DNA of 7,719 nt from an uncultured Burkholderiales bacterium (lineage in GTDB: Bacteria; Pseudomonadota; Gammaproteobacteria; Burkholderiales; Burkholderiaceae_C). Below, piece after piece: positions 1 through 6,956 of the stretch. Where the stretch lies: the NCBI GenBank assembly GCA_903871865.1, contig CAIQIL010000522.1, positions 1 through 7,719 on the forward strand, in the 5' to 3' direction. Within the stretch, counting starts at the first letter, position 1. Each line of letters begins with the position of its first letter. Below the pieces are notes generated by a model. The model ran no database searches. It was not told the DNA's origin and saw only the letters and a program-made list of their open reading frames with translations. The position numbers were made by a program, and so were the translations under genes.

Positions 1-1572
1 CGCCAGCCGGCCCATCGGCTTGAGCAGGCTGAGCGCCGAGGCGATCACGGCGTGCAGGTCGCACAGCTCGCGTTGGGGCTCGCGCCGTGTGAGGAAATCG
101 CGGATGCGCTTGACGATGCGGGCCGCCGCCCCGGCCTGCTCGCCCTGGCGCTGCAAGGCCTTGATGACAGGCTCGGGCACATCTGTGCGGCCCGCCAGGG
201 CATTGAGCACGCCGGCGTTGTAGCTGGTGATGGCCGACAGCGGCTGGTTGAGTTCGTGCGCCAGGGTCGAGGCCACCTCGCCCAGCATGGTCAGGCGCGC
301 GTGGTGGGCCATGGCCTCCATCTGACGGCGCTCGCGTTCTTCGAGGTGCTTGCGCTCGGTGATGTTCACCACCGAGGCCATCCAGCCGATCTGCGCGCCC
401 TGGGCATCGACCAGCGGCGCCTCATACACCATCACCTCGACGATGCGCCCATCGGCGTGCTGCCAGCGCGACTCGTAACCCCCGCGCGGGGCCTGGCCGG
501 CCATGTTGCGCAAGTGGCGCGTCATGCTCTGGTCCATCTCCTCGGGCACCCAGTAGGGCATGGGCGGCAGCAGGCCGACCAGTTCCTCCGGCTGGCGCCC
601 CACCATGTCGGCCATGGTCTTGTTGACATAGACCAGGCGGCCTTCGAGGTCGCGGGCGCGGATGCCCACGGCCAGGGAATCTTCCATCGCGGTGCGCCAG
701 GCCGCTTCGGTGCGCCAGGCCTCTTCGGCCCGCGTGACGCTGCGCATCTGCTTGCGCAGCATGACCGAGGCCAGGCCGATCAGGCCCAGGAAGCCGCCCA
801 TCAGGGCCATGGGCAGGGTGCGCCACCAGGGCGTGACGCGGTCACGCGAGGCCAGCTCCAGCCAGGCATTGGGCAAGGTCGCGCCCAGGCTCACGCGGTA
901 CCAGGCCTGGCGCGGGTCGCGCGGGCCGTCCACCGTGGCCGCGATCACCGTGTCGGACACATCGACCAGGCGGATGTCGTACTTGCTGGCCAGCCACCAG
1001 GGCACCTTCTGGCGCAACAGCGCCGCGGCCGAATAGCGCGCCACCAGCAAGCCGGCGGGATGCTCGCCACGGCCGCTCAATGACACCGACAGGTGCCCCG
1101 TCAGACCGCCCTCCTCGCCAATGCGCCGGGAGAGGTCGTTGGCCGGGATGCTGTCGTCCGGCGCGTGCCCCATGATGCGGCCGGCCTCGCCCAGCCAGGT
1201 CACGCTGACCCAGAAGCGGCGCAGGCCGTCGAGCACAAAGGGGTGACCGTTGAACTGCGATGGTTTGACCTTGCCCGCATCGATGGCCTCGGCCAGGCGG
1301 CGCAACTGGGTCAGCTCGCCGTCCAGCCGGCCGGTGATCTGGGCCTCCAGGGAGAGCGCATCGGAAATCATCGCCGCGCGCTGGGTGTCGAGGTCGTTGA
1401 GCTCCTGGGCGCGCAACCAGGCCATCACGCCCACCACCACGACCAGGGACAGCACCAGCGGCCAGGCCCACAGCGAGGTCAGCATGCCGAAGCGCGAGCC
1501 GAACAAGCGCAGGCGCGGACGCGGCGGCACCGAGAGGGCCGGACGAGGGGGGGCGCTGACGCGGGGGTTCAC
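1..1572 (-). CDS. dctS: DctS-like PAS sensor histidine kinase (3' end outside window)
   Basis: Sensor kinase of a two-component system, probably controlling the divergent dctPQM transporter. I translated 524 codons from a GTG at 1572 to the window edge without a stop. Seen in order: a proline/arginine-rich cytoplasmic N-terminus (1-29), a membrane segment (about 31-53), a periplasmic sensory region of about 195 residues, a second membrane segment (about 251-272), a PAS/PAC domain (about 292-412, ending in VNITERKHLEE), then the dimerisation and phosphoacceptor helix with the H-box AHELNQPLSAI. The phosphorylated histidine is His439 (codon 258-256). The N, G1, F and G2 boxes of the ATPase domain are missing because the gene runs off the left edge; the whole protein should be roughly 600-700 residues. 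The start is uncertain: no good ribosome site is visible, the frame stays open upstream (TTG at 1623), and ATG at 1485 just before the first membrane segment is an alternative. Membrane-kinase identity is firm; the name DctS rests on layout and neighbours. A response-regulator gene (dctR) would be expected further left. Confidence 0.85.
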   Translation of the reverse strand, partial: MNPRVSAPPRPALSVPPRPRLRLFGSRFGMLTSLWAWPLVLSLVVVVGVMAWLRAQELNDLDTQRAAMISDALSLEAQITGRLDGELTQLRRLAEAIDAGKVKPSQFNGHPFVLDGLRRFWVSVTWLGEAGRIMGHAPDDSIPANDLSRRIGEEGGLTGHLSVSLSGRGEHPAGLLVARYSAAALLRQKVPWWLASKYDIRLVDVSDTVIAATVDGPRDPRQAWYRVSLGATLPNAWLELASRDRVTPWWRTLPMALMGGFLGLIGLASVMLRKQMRSVTRAEEAWRTEAAWRTAMEDSLAVGIRARDLEGRLVYVNKTMADMVGRQPEELVGLLPPMPYWVPEEMDQSMTRHLRNMAGQAPRGGYESRWQHADGRIVEVMVYEAPLVDAQGAQIGWMASVVNITERKHLEERERRQMEAMAHHARLTMLGEVASTLAHELNQPLSAITSYNAGVLNALAGRTDVPEPVIKALQRQGEQAGAAARIVKRIRDFLTRREPQRELCDLHAVIASALSLLKPMGRLA

Positions 1573-1650
1573 GGCGTCAAGCGTAACGGCAAGCGCCAGC
1601 GGATGGGGGTGAACGACGGACAAGGGTTTACGCGCAGCCAAAGCGCCCGC

Positions 1651-1679
1651 AGTGTAGGCCGCAAGCCGCATTCCGGCAC
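1651..1679 (-). promoter_or_regulatory. possible sigma-70 promoter for the sensor kinase gene
   Basis: Read on the minus strand, a TACACT box (1656-1651) resembles a -10 element and is preceded, 17 bases away, by GTGCCG (1679-1674), a weak -35 match. It would start transcription near 1645, about 70 bases before the GTG start of the kinase gene. The same CTACACTGCG core occurs before the glycine riboswitch at the other end of the window. This is pattern matching only. Confidence 0.35.
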
Positions 1680-1689
1680 GCCCGAGGGC

Positions 1690-1770
1690 GCGGAATGTGG
1701 ATCCCCACAATGCCGCCCGCATGGCGAGGCAGAAACAATTGTTCACATCACCCCACACGGAGACCGACCC
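1690..1770 (+). promoter_or_regulatory. control region upstream of dctP with two inverted repeats
   Basis: The 198-bp gap between the divergent kinase and dctP genes must hold the dctP promoter. Two dyads are visible: TGTGG-ATCC-CCACA at 1696-1709, and the perfect palindrome AACAATTGTT at 1734-1743, which is AT-rich against a GC-rich background. Either could be an operator for the partner response regulator (DctR in known systems). I found no convincing sigma-54 site and no clear -35/-10 pair on this strand. A ribosome site with GGAG at 1759-1762 precedes the dctP start. Confidence 0.4.
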
Positions 1771-2811
1771 ATGTCCAACAAACTGAGCCCCCGTTCCGTT
1801 CGCCGCAGCCTGCTGACCTTGACCGCCGCCGCGGCCGCCACCCTGGCCCTGCTGCCTGCCGCCTTCGCGCAAAGCCCCATCGTCATCAAGTTCAGCCACG
1901 TCGTGGCCACCGACACCCCCAAGGGCAAGGCCGCCGAGTTCTTCGCCAAGCGCGCCGGTGAACTGACCAAGGGCAAGGTCAAGGTCGAGGTCTACCCGAA
2001 CAGCCAGCTCTACAAGGACAAGGAAGAGATGGAGGCGCTGCAACTGGGCTCGGTCCAGATGCTCGCGCCCTCGCTGTCGAAATTCGCGCCGCTGGGCGTG
2101 AAGGAGTTCGAGGCGTTTGACCTGCCCTTCATCTTCGACGACTACAGCGACCTGCATGCCGTCACCCAAGGCCCGGTGGGCCAGAAGATGCTCAAGAAGC
2201 TGGAGTCGCGCGGCATCACCGGCCTGGCCTTCTGGGACAACGGCTTCAAGGTGATGTCGGCCAACAAGCCGCTCAAGGCCGTGGAGGACTACAAGGGCCA
2301 GAAGATGCGCATCCAGTCCTCCAAGGTGCTGGACGCCCAGATGCGCTCGGTCGGTGCCCTGCCCCAGGTCCTGGCCTTCTCCGAGACCTACCAGGCTCTG
2401 CAGACCGGCGTGGTCGATGGCACCGAGAACCCGCCGTCCAACCTCTACACCCAGAAGATGCACGAGGTGCAGAAGAACGTCAGCGTGACCAACCACGGCT
2501 ACCTGGGCTATGCGGTGGTGGTGAACAAGAAGTTCTGGGACGGCCTGCCCGCCGATGTCCGCACCGCCTTGGGCAAGGCCATGGCCGAAGCCACCGTGGT
2601 GGCCAACGACGTGGCCAAGAAGGACAACGAAGACGCGCTGGAAAAGGTCCGCACCTCGGGCAAGACCGCGGTTTACAAGCCTTCGCTGGCCGAGCGCTTC
2701 CTGCTGAAGAAGGCCATGGTGCCGGTGCACAAGCAGATGGCCTCGCGCATTGGCCAAGAAACCCTGGACGAGATCTACAAGGTCACGAACTTCGACCCGA
2801 CCAAGCTGTGA
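1771..2811 (+). CDS. dctP: TRAP transporter periplasmic binding protein DctP
   Basis: Extracytoplasmic solute receptor of a TRAP transporter. It captures an organic acid in the periplasm and hands it to DctQM. The 346-residue length is normal for the DctP family. Residues 1-33 form a signal peptide ending AAFA before QSP; its n-region holds an Arg-Arg pair followed by SLL, so Tat export is conceivable though Sec is simpler. Family landmarks are the N-terminal strand IVIKFSHVVATDTPKG (36-51), the carboxylate-binding arginine in MRIQSSKV (Arg180), and SETYQALQTGVVDGTENPPSN (204-224), the conserved segment near the ligand cleft. The ATG at 1771 was chosen because GGAG lies 8 bases upstream and the signal peptide starts there; the open frame upstream lacks these. 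C4-dicarboxylates (malate, succinate, fumarate) are the likely ligands given the family and the DctS-like kinase, but TRAP receptors also bind other acids, so the ligand is inferred. Confidence 0.93.
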   Translation: MSNKLSPRSVRRSLLTLTAAAAATLALLPAAFAQSPIVIKFSHVVATDTPKGKAAEFFAKRAGELTKGKVKVEVYPNSQLYKDKEEMEALQLGSVQMLAPSLSKFAPLGVKEFEAFDLPFIFDDYSDLHAVTQGPVGQKMLKKLESRGITGLAFWDNGFKVMSANKPLKAVEDYKGQKMRIQSSKVLDAQMRSVGALPQVLAFSETYQALQTGVVDGTENPPSNLYTQKMHEVQKNVSVTNHGYLGYAVVVNKKFWDGLPADVRTALGKAMAEATVVANDVAKKDNEDALEKVRTSGKTAVYKPSLAERFLLKKAMVPVHKQMASRIGQETLDEIYKVTNFDPTKL

Positions 2812-2826
2812 TCCCTGTGTGATCAC

Positions 2827-2858
2827 GCGGGCCTGAGAGCGCACAGCAACAGGCCCGC
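2827..2858 (+). other. stem-loop between dctP and dctQ
   Basis: A perfect 9-bp inverted repeat, GCGGGCCTG (2827-2835) and CAGGCCCGC (2850-2858), encloses a 14-base loop 16 bases after the dctP stop. There is no T-run after it, so it is not a standard intrinsic terminator. In operons whose first gene encodes a binding protein, such hairpins commonly protect the upstream mRNA from 3' exonucleases or partly end transcription, giving more receptor than membrane subunit. That role is inferred here. Confidence 0.65.
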
Positions 2859-2909
2859 CACCCGCTCCCCGCTCCCCGTTTCCCTACAAAATCGCCCAAG
2901 GAGACCGCC

Positions 2910-3515
2910 ATGAAATGGCTCGATCACTTGGAGGAGTGGCTGATTGCGTTCTTCATGGGCGCCGCCACCCTCATCATTTTTGCCTCGGTGATGCACCGCT
3001 ATGCCGTGGGCGTGCAGTCGCCCTTGCAGGACTGGCTCATCACCCTCGACTTCGCATGGGCTCAGGAAGCCACCATCTACCTGTTCGTGTGGATGGCCAA
3101 GTTCGGTGCCGCCTACGGTGTCCGCACGGGCATCCACGTCGGCGTGGACGTGCTGATCAACCAGCTGTCGCCCAACAACCGCAAGAAATTCGTGCTGTTC
3201 GGCCTGCTGGCCGGCGCCCTGTTCACCGGCGCCATCGCGACCATGGGCGCGGGCTTCGTGTGGCACAACGGCGCGAACTACGCCTTCCACCATGCGCTGG
3301 GCCTGGACATGACCGACCTGATCGAGGGCCCGACCACGCCCGACCTGGAGTGGCCGACCTGGATCATCTATTGCGCCATCCCGCTGGGGTCGTCGCTGAT
3401 GTGCTTCCGCTTCCTGCAAGTCGCCTGGAACTTCCTGCGCACGGGTGAACTGCCCCACCACGACCACGGTCACGTGGACGGCCTGGAAGAAGAAATCGAA
3501 CAAGCCAAGGCCTGA
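2910..3515 (+). CDS. dctQ: TRAP transporter small membrane subunit DctQ
   Basis: Small integral membrane component of the TRAP transporter, which pairs with DctM in the inner membrane. It has 201 residues with four predicted membrane helices (about 7-28, 50-70, 94-116 and 149-171), as expected for DctQ. The family signature is clear at 50-80: Glu53, the FVW segment (59-61), GAAYG, then Arg72, His76 and Asp80. A polar stretch (about 133-148) precedes the last helix. The C-terminal tail is His-rich (HHDHGH, 183-188) and then acidic (EEEIEQ). The start is fixed by a strong AAGGAGA ribosome site at 2898-2904. It lies 98 bases after dctP, separated by a stem-loop, and only 11 bases before dctM, so dctQ and dctM are probably translated together. 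Confidence 0.92.
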   Translation: MKWLDHLEEWLIAFFMGAATLIIFASVMHRYAVGVQSPLQDWLITLDFAWAQEATIYLFVWMAKFGAAYGVRTGIHVGVDVLINQLSPNNRKKFVLFGLLAGALFTGAIATMGAGFVWHNGANYAFHHALGLDMTDLIEGPTTPDLEWPTWIIYCAIPLGSSLMCFRFLQVAWNFLRTGELPHHDHGHVDGLEEEIEQAKA

Positions 3516-3526
3516 AGGAGACATCC

Positions 3527-4807
3527 ATGAGTGGCATCATCATTTTCACCCTGCTGCTGGTCCTCATGCTGACCGGCATGCCGATCTCCATCTCGCTGGG
3601 CCTGACCGTCCTGACCTTCATCTTCGGGTTCACCAATGTGCCCGTGGAGTCGGTGGCGCTCAAGCTGTTCACCGGCATCGAGAAGTTCGAGATCATGGCG
3701 ATCCCCTTCTTCATCCTGGCGGGCAACTTCCTGACGCACGGCGGTGTGGCCAAGCGCATGATCAACTTCGCCACCAGCATGGTCGGCCACCACCACGGTG
3801 GCCTGGGCCTGGCCGGTGTGCTGGCTTGCGCGCTGTTCGCGGCGGTGTCCGGCTCATCGCCGGCCACGGTGGTGGCCATCGGCTCCATCCTGCTGCCGGC
3901 CATGGTGAAGGCGGGCTTCCCGAACAAGTTCGGCGCCGGCATCATCACGACCTCGGGCGCACTCGGCATCCTGATCCCGCCGTCCATCGTGATGGTGATG
4001 TACTCGGTCTCCACCAACACCTCGGTGGGTGCCTTGTTCATGGCGGGCGTCATCCCCGGGCTGCTGCTGGCCTTCCTGCTGGGCTTCACGGCCTGGTGGC
4101 GCGCACGCAAGTTCGGCTACCCCCGACTGCCCAAGGCCACGTTTGGCGAGCGACTGAAGGCGCTGCGTGAGTCGATCTGGGGCCTGCTGCTGATCGTCAT
4201 CGTGATGGGTGGCATCTACACCGGCTTCTTCACGCCGACCGAAGCCGCCGCCATGAGCGCCGTGTACGCCTTCGTCATCGCCGTGTTCGTCTACAAGGAC
4301 ATGGGCCTGAAAGACGTGCCGCGTGTGCTGCTGAACTCGGCCAACATGAGCGCGATGCTGCTGTACATCATCACCAACGCGGTGCTGTTCAGCTTCGTGC
4401 TGGCCAACGAGAACATCCCGCAGCAACTGGCCGACTGGCTGGTGGGCATGGGCTTGGGGCCCATCGCCTTCCTGTTCGTGGTCAACATCCTGCTGCTGGT
4501 GGCTGGCAACTTCATGGAGCCTTCGTCCATCGTGCTGATCATGGCGCCTATCCTGTTCCCGGTGGCCATGAAGCTGGGCATCGACCCGGTGCACTTCGGC
4601 ATCCTGATCGTGGTGAACATGGAGGTGGGCATGTGCCACCCACCGGTGGGCCTGAACCTGTACGTGGCCTCGGGCATCACCAAGATGGGCATCACCGAGC
4701 TGACCATCGCCGTGTGGCCATGGCTGCTGACCATGCTGGGCTTCCTGGTGCTGGTCACCTACTACCCGCCGCTGTCGCTGTGGTTGCCGAACCTGCTGAT
4801 GAAGTGA
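3527..4807 (+). CDS. dctM: TRAP transporter large membrane subunit DctM
   Basis: Large inner-membrane subunit that carries the translocation path of the TRAP transporter, normally driven by a sodium gradient. It has 426 residues, standard for DctM, and is hydrophobic throughout with about twelve membrane segments. Landmarks include AAVSGSSPATVVAIGSILLP (105-124), LGILIPPSIVMVMY (146-159), GIYTGFFTPTEAAA (229-242), NFMEPSSIVLIMAPILFPV (328-346) and GMCHPPVGLNLYV (368-380). The two Gly/Ser/Pro-rich re-entrant regions show the internal repeat typical of the ion-transporter superfamily. AAGGAG at 3515-3520 overlaps the dctQ stop by one base and sets the ATG at 3527. It is the last gene of the operon; a strong terminator begins 19 bases after its stop codon. 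Confidence 0.95.
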   Translation: MSGIIIFTLLLVLMLTGMPISISLGLTVLTFIFGFTNVPVESVALKLFTGIEKFEIMAIPFFILAGNFLTHGGVAKRMINFATSMVGHHHGGLGLAGVLACALFAAVSGSSPATVVAIGSILLPAMVKAGFPNKFGAGIITTSGALGILIPPSIVMVMYSVSTNTSVGALFMAGVIPGLLLAFLLGFTAWWRARKFGYPRLPKATFGERLKALRESIWGLLLIVIVMGGIYTGFFTPTEAAAMSAVYAFVIAVFVYKDMGLKDVPRVLLNSANMSAMLLYIITNAVLFSFVLANENIPQQLADWLVGMGLGPIAFLFVVNILLLVAGNFMEPSSIVLIMAPILFPVAMKLGIDPVHFGILIVVNMEVGMCHPPVGLNLYVASGITKMGITELTIAVWPWLLTMLGFLVLVTYYPPLSLWLPNLLMK

Positions 4808-4825
4808 GCGTCCCCAAAGCTTCAC

Positions 4826-4850
4826 AAAGCCACCTTCGGGTGGCTTTTTT
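4826..4850 (+). terminator. intrinsic terminator of the dctPQM operon
   Basis: A 9-bp stem (4826-4834 with 4839-4847) closes a TTCG tetraloop (4835-4838), and six T residues end it at 4850. This is a textbook rho-independent terminator, and it separates the transporter operon from the redox cluster that follows. Confidence 0.93.
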
Positions 4851-4970
4851 CATGACAGATCGGGTTCCCCCTTGGCGTGAACGAGAGGCGTTCTTGTTCA
4901 GTCCCCTCATAACGGGCCGCATTCACCCTTCTTTACATTCAAGCCATCTTCCACACCACGTCACGGAAAT

Positions 4971-5582
4971 GTGCCCACTACACTTTTCTGGATGGATACC
5001 CCCACCCGTTCCCCCCGCGCCCACCAGAGCCGCGCATCGGGCGCTGCGCACGCACCCTCACGCTGGCCCTCCGCCGTGGTGTTCGTGCACTGGCTGACGG
5101 TGCTCATCGTCGTCAGCGTGTTCGCGCTGGTCCTCTCGCGCGAATTCATCGAAGACAAGTCGGTGCGGCAATGGCTGCTGCACGGGCACTGGTACGCCGG
5201 CATGACGGCGTGGCTGCTGCTGTTCGTGCGCATCCCCGTGCGCCTGGGCGCAGCGCCCCCCCGCCATGGCTTGCCGCGCTTGCAGCAGGTGCTGTCGGCT
5301 GCGGGCCATGGCTTGCTGTACCTCGGCTTGCTGCTGCTGCCTGCGGTGGGCTATGCCCTCGCCTGCGCACGCTACGGCCACGTGGACTTCGCTGGCATCG
5401 CGCTGCCCACCTTCATCGAGCGCGACCGAGACCTGGCCGAAACGCTGGAAATGGTGCACGGCTGGGCCGGCTGGACCATGCTGGGCCTGATCGGACTGCA
5501 CGCCCTGGCCGCGCTGATGCACCACCACGTGTTCAAAGACGACGTGCTGCGCGCCATGCTGCCCGCACGGCGCCGCCCCTGA
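4971..5582 (+). CDS. cytochrome b561 family membrane protein
   Basis: Inner-membrane di-haem b cytochrome of the bacterial b561 (CybB-like) family, which usually moves electrons between the quinone pool and a periplasmic partner. With the GTG start it has 203 residues: a polar N-terminal extension of about 32 residues, then four membrane helices (about 34-54, 72-90, 109-132 and 164-183). Histidines sit where haem ligands are expected: His40 (helix 1, VFVHWL), His71/His73 (before helix 2), His113 (helix 3, AAGHGLLYLG) and His163/His177 (helix 4, MVHGWAG and GLHALA). The family ending MHHHVFKDDVLRAMLP is also present. The start is uncertain: GTG at 4971 has only a weak CGGA upstream, and ATG at 4992 has no ribosome site. 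The next gene begins 47 bases downstream on the same strand. The context of two c-type cytochromes suggests it links them to the quinone pool. Family is secure; partner is inferred. Confidence 0.88.
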   Translation: MPTTLFWMDTPTRSPRAHQSRASGAAHAPSRWPSAVVFVHWLTVLIVVSVFALVLSREFIEDKSVRQWLLHGHWYAGMTAWLLLFVRIPVRLGAAPPRHGLPRLQQVLSAAGHGLLYLGLLLLPAVGYALACARYGHVDFAGIALPTFIERDRDLAETLEMVHGWAGWTMLGLIGLHALAALMHHHVFKDDVLRAMLPARRRP

Positions 5583-5629
5583 TGTCTCGCTCCCCATTGC
5601 CTTTCCCCACCATCCACAAAGGACTCCCC

Positions 5630-6949
5630 ATGCGCCTTGCTTCTCCATGGAACCGCGCCCGGCAATGGCTGGCCGCACCGGTGCTGGCCATCGTCGCCAC
5701 GCTCGCAGCCACCTCGGCCCAGGCCCTGCCCAGCTATGCCCGCCAAACCGGCCAGGACTGTGCGGCCTGCCACATCGGCGCCTTCGGCCCGCAACTCACG
5801 CCTTACGGCATCAAGTTCAAGATCGGCGGCTACACCGACAGCGACGGCAAGGCCGGCAAGGTGCCGCTCTCTGGCATGGTCACCGCGGACTACACCCAGT
5901 TCAAGAACGACAACGGCGAAAGCAAGTCCAAGACCTCGATGTCCGAGGCCTCGATCTTCCTGGCCGGTCGACTGACCGACAAGATCGGCTCCTTCACCCA
6001 GGTCACCTATGACGGCGTCGAGCACCACACCTCGCTCGACGGCCTGGACCTGCGCCTGGCCGACACCTTCAACGTGGCCGGCAAAGAGGCCGTGATCGGT
6101 CTGTCGCTGAACAACAAGCCCACGGTGCAGGACCCGTTCAACAACATCGGCTCCTGGAGCGCCCCGTACTTCACCTCGCACAAGGCCAACGCCCTGGGCG
6201 GTGAATTCAACGGCGTGGGTGGCAGCGAGCAGAAGGTGCTGGGCCTGAACGCCTACACCCTGATCGACAACAACTGGTATGCCGAAGCTGGCGTCTACAA
6301 CAGCATGCCAACCTCGATGCAGTCGCGCCTGGGCTCGCCCCGCGCTGACGGCCTGGGCTACGGCAAGCTGCATGGCGCGCCCTACTACCGCCTGGCCTAC
6401 CTGCAGGACCTGAAGACGCAAGCCTTCCAGGTGGGCGTGTTCGGCTTCAACGGCACGCAGAAGAACGGTCAGGAATTCGACGACACCGGCGCCCTGGTGC
6501 CCACCTTCAGCCGCCAGCGTTTCCGTGATTCCGGCATCGACGGCACCTACCAGTTCCTCGGCAACCGCCAGCACGTGTTCACTGTCAATGGTGCGTACGT
6601 GATCGAGCGCACCACGACCAACCCGGCCGATGGCAGCGACACCTTCTCGGCCAAGACCAAGGACTACCGCCTGGCCACGTCCTACTTCTTCCGCAACACC
6701 TACGGCGCGACCGTGGGCCTGATCAAGGGCACCACCTCGGACACCGCCGCAGGCAGCGCCAACCGCGGCGTGCTGTACCAAGTCGACTGGACGCCCTTCG
6801 GCAAGGAAGACTCGTGGCTGGCACCCTGGGCCAATGTACGCGTGGGCCTGCAGCACATCAGCTACCGCCAGTACGTGGACGCCGGCACGCTGATCGCACA
6901 CCCACACGACAAGGACACGACCACGTTGTTCGCCTGGACCTCGTTCTGA
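5630..6949 (+). CDS. Cyc2-like fused cytochrome c / outer-membrane beta-barrel protein
   Basis: Exported 439-residue protein with one c-type haem site at its mature N-terminus followed by a predicted beta barrel. A signal peptide (1-32, ending AQA) leads into LPSYARQTGQDCAACH, with the haem motif at Cys44, Cys47 and His48. From about residue 78 onward, amphipathic strands alternate with Gly/Asn/Asp-rich turns. I count roughly 16-17 strands, and the chain ends LFAWTSF with the C-terminal Phe used for outer-membrane barrel assembly. One N-terminal haem on a barrel of this size is the plan of Cyc2 fused cytochrome-porins, and the PSYARQT stretch resembles the PxFARQT signature I recall for Cyc2. 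Such proteins move electrons across the outer membrane, some from ferrous iron. The ATG at 5630 follows AAAGGA (5618-5623) and starts the signal peptide; ATG at 5582 overlaps the b561 stop but lacks both. Electron-conduit function is inferred; a haem-bearing porin with another job is the alternative. Confidence 0.8.
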   Translation: MRLASPWNRARQWLAAPVLAIVATLAATSAQALPSYARQTGQDCAACHIGAFGPQLTPYGIKFKIGGYTDSDGKAGKVPLSGMVTADYTQFKNDNGESKSKTSMSEASIFLAGRLTDKIGSFTQVTYDGVEHHTSLDGLDLRLADTFNVAGKEAVIGLSLNNKPTVQDPFNNIGSWSAPYFTSHKANALGGEFNGVGGSEQKVLGLNAYTLIDNNWYAEAGVYNSMPTSMQSRLGSPRADGLGYGKLHGAPYYRLAYLQDLKTQAFQVGVFGFNGTQKNGQEFDDTGALVPTFSRQRFRDSGIDGTYQFLGNRQHVFTVNGAYVIERTTTNPADGSDTFSAKTKDYRLATSYFFRNTYGATVGLIKGTTSDTAAGSANRGVLYQVDWTPFGKEDSWLAPWANVRVGLQHISYRQYVDAGTLIAHPHDKDTTTLFAWTSF

Positions 6950-6956
6950 CCCACCT

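Noticed and set aside
52..1083. Plus-strand open frame opposite the sensor kinase
   Set aside because: The minus strand here encodes the PAS domain and H-box; the plus-strand product is His/Gly/Ala-rich low-complexity sequence without a family.
1698..1730. Sigma-54 promoter upstream of dctP
   Set aside because: The nearest GG...GC pair (1699-1700 and 1712-1713) has 11 rather than 10 intervening bases and does not match the consensus around it; TGGCGAGG at 1722 lacks a GC at the right distance.
1093..1770. Upstream extension of the dctP reading frame
   Set aside because: It runs across the kinase gene and the control region. The signal peptide and ribosome site fix the start at 1771.
1795..1818. 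Twin-arginine export signal in DctP
   Set aside because: An Arg-Arg pair followed by SLL is present, but the rest of the motif is weak and the hydrophobic core suits Sec; noted in the gene entry, not claimed.
4879..4905. RpoE/ECF-type promoter before the b561 gene
   Set aside because: GAAC is present but no matching -10 element lies at the proper spacing.
5171..5629. Upstream extension of the barrel-cytochrome frame into the b561 gene
   Set aside because: The stretch overlaps b561 in another frame and would bury the signal peptide; AAAGGA before 5630 marks the real start.
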